Assembly (NCBI GenBank): GCA_001972305.1
Contig: BDDD01005108.1
Span: forward strand, 1-64,000
DNA length: 64,000 nt
Direction: 5' to 3'
Origin: Cephalotus follicularis
Taxonomy: Eukaryota > Streptophyta > Magnoliopsida > Oxalidales > Cephalotaceae
In this document: positions 58,902-64,000 of the stretch, piece after piece
Numbering within the stretch: the stretch's first letter is position 1
Layout of the letters: each line of letters opens with the position of its first letter
Translations under genes and position numbers: made by a program
Notes under the pieces: generated by a model
The model's database searches: none
What the model saw: the letters and a program-made list of their open reading frames with translations, nothing else
What the model was told of the DNA's origin: nothing

Positions 58902-59391
58902 TGATACGGGTAAAATTCAACCCATAGACCCTGCCACGTGTCCTCGGAAAAATGAGACAGATGTCTTCCAGAGCCAAAGACATGTGGTCAGGCATTACCA
59001 GCCCCAAAGAATCACGCATAATAGCGTATGAGCACCAAATCCGATGGAGAATCAGGGATATGTCCGAGATCCTCTGACATTTCCTTAGGAGACACATATC
59101 AACTCCGAAAGTCAAGCAATCAGTTGGAATTCAACTTCTATAAATACAGGAATCGACGATATATCACAGGTCCGTCATTTTTACACAAAAAAAAAAACAC
59201 CTTAAATTCCACTGCATAGTCTAACTTAAGCATCGGAGTGTCCCTGGGAGAAAGCTCTCCTAGACGTTCGACGTGTTTATTCTATTTGTGCAGGGAAAGC
59301 AAACAAACACCCATTCTCAAAGTAATCAAGTGTTTCTCTCAACAAATCAAAGTTCTACACGTGGGATTCTGTTGAATGGAAGATTTTTGCA
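58902..59391 (+). repeat. 3' LTR of the Tat-type element (490 bp)
   Basis: Begins TGATACGGGT and ends GATTTTTGCA, directly followed by the second GACTT. Differences from the 5' LTR are spread along its length and look mainly like transitions. Confidence 0.9.
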
Positions 59392-60003
59392 GACTTAATA
59401 GGTAACTTAACCCTTTAATCTAATGAAAATAAAAATAAAATCAACCAAAATAAAAATAAAATCAACCTACGTGATCAAAACTAAACCCAAAACCCATTTT
59501 TAGCGCTGATTCAACTTTAACCCGATTAAATTTTTCCACATTCTCTATCTTCTCCCTCAACTCCCCATTTCTCTCTCTTCTCCCTCGACACTCTATCGTG
59601 TGTAATGCCTCGACTTCACCACTACACACCATAATGCTACACCACTCACAACTGCACATTGCACCCACTCCACCACTGTATCCACGCACCGCTGCATCCT
59701 TGCACCACCACACCCAAAAAAGCTCAATAAACATTATTGAAAACAAGTTTGAAACTTCACTGCAACATACTCTCAAACACTTGATGGACAATTTAAAAAA
59801 CAAGCCAACCAGTAAAATCATTGACAAAAACCAAAAACTTACAGTCATCATCCTTCCAATTCCAAATCAATTCTCACTTTGGGAAAAAATAATTAGAAAT
59901 TACATGGAGTAGAGAACCCAACAAGAGCACTATTATTGAATATGAAATCAAATCTCACTTTGGGACTCTGTGAAACAACAACATGCGAGGACTTCGCCAT
60001 AGA
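59392..60003. other. Non-coding region between the Tat-type and Mutator-type elements
   Basis: Starts with the right GACTT duplication. Short frames on both strands (for example 59,462-59,851 minus) have no recognisable family. A 25-bp sequence, at 59,882-59,906, recurs at 61,257-61,281 beyond the first MITE. Confidence 0.4.
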
Positions 60004-60012
60004 TAAGATAAA

Positions 60013-61165
60013 GGGACAATTACAAATACCTCCCTGAGATATTACTTTACAACTTTTTCCTCCCTATATTTTAAGATACTATAAAAACCTCCATGAGGTA
60101 TTAATCCATTCAACAAAAATATCCTTGAAGTATTATTTTGTAACTTTTTCCTCCCTCTATTTTAAGATACTACAAAAACCTCCCGAGGTATTAATCCATC
60201 GAACAAAAAACTCTCTGAGGTATTAATCTATCCAATAAAAACCTCCCTGAGGTATTAAGATACCCAAAATACCCCTCACTTTACAACAATAACAACAACA
60301 ACAACAATAATAATAATAATACAAAATAAAAACTAAAAACTAAAAATTAGAGTCTTTTTATTTTAAATAAAAAAAATCAACTTTAAAGCTAACTACCTAC
60401 CAGTGATGACCTTTGTAATTATTAAAAATTATGAGAAAATAGTAAATAATCAAAGATAAGTGGATAACGGGTCATCAGAATACATTTTTGTGAGACAATG
60501 AAGTTGAATGGATTATGAGGATGATAAATCTAACTATGGCGATGACATAAAATTTCTTTAATTTACTTGATTAGAATAATTTGAATCTCTTGATTGAATA
60601 TTCGCACAATAAGAGTTAGATTTGAAAATCACACAAAATTAATAGATTTATGTTAAATCTTTTGGTGTATTTTAAAAAAAAATTAACTATATTTAATAAA
60701 TTTTCTACTAATAAATTTTTTCAAAGTCTACAACTAGATCTGTGACAGTAGATGCCATTTGTATAAATATTTATTTAGTTATCTAAGGAAATCAGAAAAA
60801 ATTAAAAAGTGTTTTCAAACTTAAATACAAAATTTATGAACAAGTGGAAAACATTATAAAACAATACATAAGAATGATTCACACAACATAAATAGTCCCT
60901 CTATTTATTATTATTATTATTATTGTAAAGTGAAGGGTATTTTGGATATCTTAATACCTTAGGGAGGTTTTTGTTAGATGGATTGATACCCCAGGGAGCT
61001 TTTTGTAGTATTTTAAAATAAAGGGAGGAAAAAGTTGTAAAATAATATCTCAGGAAGATTTTTGTTAGATGGATTAATATCTTAAGGAGGTTTTTATAGT
61101 ATCTTAAAATAGAAGCAGGAAAAAATTGTAAAGTAATACCTTAGGAAGGTATTTATAATTGTCCC
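60013..61165. mobile_element. Mutator-type MITE A, 1,153 bp
   Basis: The ends are inverted: GGGACAATTACAAATACCTC on the left, and GGGACAATTATAAATACCTT for the right end reversed. The similarity continues for about 280 bp as repeated ACCTCCCTGAGGTATTA-type units. The flanks are a perfect 9-bp duplication, TAAGATAAA (60,004-60,012 and 61,166-61,174). No transposase. The core (60,760-60,900) is the reverse of the core of MITE B. Confidence 0.85.
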
Positions 61166-61174
61166 TAAGATAAA

Positions 61175-61651
61175 ATGAGATTAAATACATGAAATTTTTA
61201 CCTAAGAAATTTTCACATTGAAGAATTTTCACTGTTTGGCATATGAGGGGTAACGAGGAAAAAATAATTAGAAATTACATGTAAAAAATACAATAGTCCA
61301 AGTAAACAACAATCTTTTCCAAGTCTCATTTTTCCCATGCAAATGTAAAATCGAGTCAAATCCGGTAGGATTTTTTTTAACCTCCTTCTAAACTATTTAC
61401 CTAGCCAAATTTCCTTGTTCCAGTTCATTTACTCCAGCCTCCATTTTCATCATCTTGATAAGAGGAATCCAAACCACCAACAAGAGAGGTGTGGCGAATA
61501 CCAACATCACTGTCGTCGGATGTTTGGTGGAGGATCCTCTCAGGTTGCCTAAGCCGTCTGCTTAGCTCATTCCCATATGGCCCAAATGCCTAGAAGGTTT
61601 GAAAAAAACATATAATCGAGTTAAAAATTTGTTTGGGGCTTAGTTTTGACG
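61175..61651. other. Spacer between the two MITEs
   Basis: Non-coding. It contains the second copy of the 25-bp repeat (61,257-61,281) and nothing else I can identify. Confidence 0.4.
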
Positions 61652-61660
61652 ATTTTATTT

Positions 61661-62385
61661 GGGACAATTACAAATACCTCCCTGAGGTATTACTTTACAA
61701 TTTTTTACTATTTCTATTTTAAGATACTACAAAAACCTCCTCGAGATATTAATCCATCTAACAAAAATCTTCCTGAGGTATTATTTTACAACTTTTTCCT
61801 CTTTCTATTTTAAGATACTACAAAAACCTCCCTGAGATATCAATCCATCCAACAAAAACCTCCCTAAGGTATTTAGATACCCAAAATACCCTTCACTTTA
61901 CAATAATAATAATAATAAATGGAGGCATTATTTATGTTGTGTGAATCATTCTTATGTATTGTTTTATAATGTTTTTCACTTGTTTATAAATTTTGTATTT
62001 AAGTTTCAAAACACTTTTTAATTTTTTCTGATTTTCTTAGATAACTAAATAAATATTTATACAAATGGCATCTACTGTCACAGATCTAATTGTAGACTTT
62101 GAGAAAATTTATTAGTAGAAAATTTATTAAATATAGTTAATTTATTTATTTTTTTTAAAATACACCAAAAGATTTAACATAAATCTATTAATTTTGTGTG
62201 ATTTTCAAATCTAACTCTTATTGTGCGAATATTCAATCAAGGGATTCAAATTAGTTACAAAATAATACTTCAAGGAGATTTTTGTTGAATGGATTAATAC
62301 CTCATGGAGGTTTTTATAGTATCTTAAAATAGAGGGAGGAAAAAGTTGTAAAGTAATAACTCAAGGAGGTATTTGTAATTGTCCC
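61661..62385. mobile_element. Mutator-type MITE B, 725 bp, inverted relative to A
   Basis: Same family as MITE A: GGGACAATTACAAATACCTC at the left and the matching inverted right end. The flanks are a perfect 9-bp duplication, ATTTTATTT (61,652-61,660 and 62,386-62,394). The core at 61,890-62,215 matches the reverse complement of MITE A's core, including GTGTGAATCATTCTTATG and GGCATCTACTGTCACAGATC. It is shorter than A. Confidence 0.85.
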
Positions 62386-62394
62386 ATTTTATTT

Positions 62395-64000
62395 TGATTA
62401 AATATTTGGCTTTTACATAATATGTGTAATATATTATCTTCAGCACGTTAATTACGGTATCTTAATTATATCAATTTTATAAATTCAATCTCTTGATTGT
62501 AACCAAAATGAGTTTAGAGTGTTTGTTATAAGTTTGGATGTAAATCACTTATTAAGTGTTAAATATACTTTATAAATTTAATCTCTTGATTATTAAAAAG
62601 ATTATTAATATGGACCAAATTATTAGGTAAAATAAAAATTAATGATGAATTTTTCAATTTTTTAAACTAATGAATTAAATTTTATTTGTGATCAAAAGGA
62701 AGGGACTAAAACATTATTACTCTAAACCTACGCCCGTGGGCCGTGGCCAAGGCAGAATTAGGTGATTTGTGTACATGCCTACATGCGATTGGCCTCGGGC
62801 CTCTCTTGCATTTTTTGGATAAGGAGAGAGACAACTTAAAGACAACGACCAAAGATTAATGAGCTTTGGCCTTACCTGCCTCGCGTATATATATATATAT
62901 ATATATAGAGGGGTGATAATGGACGCTTTCAACGCCCAAACTTAAAAGCGCCAAAATGTTTACAGCCGTTAGATTTTTATGCTAAAATAAGGTGCGGTTC
63001 AGATGTAAAGCATTGAAAAAAGACTAAAAGCAAAGGTCATAAAAGAAAAGGCAGAAAACGCGTTGCACATCACTCCAATCTCTCCTCTCACCTTTCCCTC
63101 TCACCAATCTACATCTTCGTCTCTTTCTTTACATGGGTAAACTTTAAAGCAAAGAACAATTAGAGGATCTCTCTTACATTAAACTCTATACATCTTCTCT
63201 CTCTCCCCGAACGTCTCGCCTCCCTCTCTCTTCCCCGACTTTCAACTCCGGCGACGAAGTCACAACAGCTTCGCTCATCGCTACCAACACGACCCAACCC
63301 CGATCGACTTCTCTCTCTCCCACCCGACGTCGACACAACAGCTGCCTCTCAACTCCTGATCTGCAGGTATCTCCCACACGGCCCAAATCACTCAGCGAGT
63401 GGTCGTTGCATGCCTTGTTGTTCAATTGATAGTACTTTCTGAGATGCATTCATTAATTCATGTGTGCATGTACCAATTTTTTTATATCGATTTTGGTAAT
63501 CTTAATTTTAGGAGTTTTTACTTTGTGTGTTCTTTTTATTGTTAGTACTGTTAATTTATAGGTTACAACATTTTTATGATTGCATCTCCCGTAGGGCACT
63601 TTGCATATTGCATGGAATACGTCTAACATTTCTCTTATAACGTATTTTTAGTATCGTATTTTCATTTGGGTTTTTATGGTAAGTTTTTTTTTTTTTTGTG
63701 TTGATTAGATCATGTGGGACAATGAGCAGATGCCAAAATTTTCTGGTGTGCAAGAATGCCAAGTCAAGAAGTGCTTCTGGTTTTGTATGCCTGTAACCTG
63801 TTAAATTGCTTGAGAGATAACAGGTTTGATTGCGTCTGTATAAAGTTTAATGATAATGTTTTATGTGTTGTGTATTAAGTAACCTAATGTTTAACTTGTC
63901 AACCTAACAATCTTAAAACGCTAAAAGTACTGCTAAAGGCAATTGAGTATTGGAAAACAAGCAGAGAAAAATCAATCAGAAGAGAAGAAAATTGTTTTGT
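62395..64000. other. Right end of the window: no supported gene
   Basis: AT-rich, then a CT-rich stretch (63,050-63,370) resembling a plant 5' UTR, with a possible donor CTGCAG|GTATCT at about 63,366. The short frames have no family features. A gene may begin beyond the right edge, but the window does not show it. Confidence 0.4.
62886..62907. repeat. (TA)n microsatellite
   Basis: Eleven uninterrupted TA units. Confidence 0.95.

Larger units (their letters stand above)
48439..59391 (+). mobile_element. Complete Ty3/gypsy element of the Tat lineage, 10.95 kb
   Basis: Structure: 5' LTR 48,439-48,927; primer site near 48,936; gag-pol on the plus strand 48,985-54,551; an A-rich tract; a 23-bp tandem repeat; an antisense ORF region (58,319 down to 55,707); 3' LTR 58,902-59,391; exact GACTT duplications. 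The second RNase H before integrase, the gag tail with CRYHRDHGNDTEEC, the long region between integrase and the 3' LTR, and the antisense ORF are all marks of the Tat (Ogre/Retand-like) lineage. Frameshifts and stops show that it is inactive now. By hand the LTRs differ at roughly 30 of the first 285 positions, so the insertion is not recent. Confidence 0.9.

Noticed and set aside
62717..63449. Minus-strand frames near the right edge
   Set aside because: They cross a (TA)n run and a CT-rich stretch and have no family features or splice context.

Overview
This is nuclear DNA from a flowering plant, most likely a eudicot. The evidence is two intron-containing plant genes, dense nested LTR retrotransposons of the plant Ty1/copia and Ty3/gypsy types, Mutator-like and hAT elements, and a piece of plant mitochondrial DNA. 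I see no prokaryotic operons, CRISPR arrays or rRNA. The species cannot be named from the sequence alone.

Layout. 1-16.1 kb is a retrotransposon nest: two near-identical copies of a minus-strand gypsy fragment (1-2.8 kb and 4.65-8.0 kb) separated by a leader and LTR fragment of another minus-strand element; an Athila-like gypsy pol remnant (8.0-10.6 kb) split by a 1,246-bp insertion with a 5-bp target duplication; and a decayed plus-strand copia element (10.6-14.5 kb) with its 3' LTR. A Mutator-like element at 16,117-17,630 carries an antisense fragment of a FRIGIDA-like gene.

18-33 kb is the gene-bearing island. A class 3 lipase gene of the oil-body lipase (OBL1) type lies on the plus strand (18,887-21,285, 5 coding exons, 547 aa). 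It meets, tail to tail, an intact P3A proton-pump ATPase gene of the AHA10/PH5 type on the minus strand (31,781 down to 23,592, 21 coding exons, 952 aa). A 680-bp hAT-like element with a perfect 8-bp target duplication lies 160 bp upstream of the lipase ATG. A 60-bp tandem repeat lies between the two 3' ends. The two genes contain three GC-AG introns between them.

34-45 kb holds two 4.7-kb near-identical copies of a minus-strand copia element, head to tail, with a probable SINE in the leader of the first. About 45.0-47.0 kb is a nuclear mitochondrial insertion with a broken atp8 (orfB) gene and a second open frame that borrows the atp8 5' flank and first seven codons. 47.0-48.3 kb is the C-terminal end of a LINE-type reverse transcriptase. 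48,439-59,391 is a complete 10.95-kb Tat-lineage gypsy element with two LTRs, GACTT target duplications, a dual RNase H, and a multi-segment antisense ORF. 60.0-62.4 kb holds two related Mutator-type MITEs in opposite orientation, each with a perfect 9-bp target duplication. The last 1.6 kb has no gene I can support.

Functional reading. Only two genes look alive. The lipase family acts on triacylglycerol at lipid droplets. The AHA10/PH5 family pumps protons into the vacuole, driving acidification and, in some tissues, flavonoid or proanthocyanidin loading. Nothing in the sequence says that the two act together; they are simply the genes that remain between transposon blocks.
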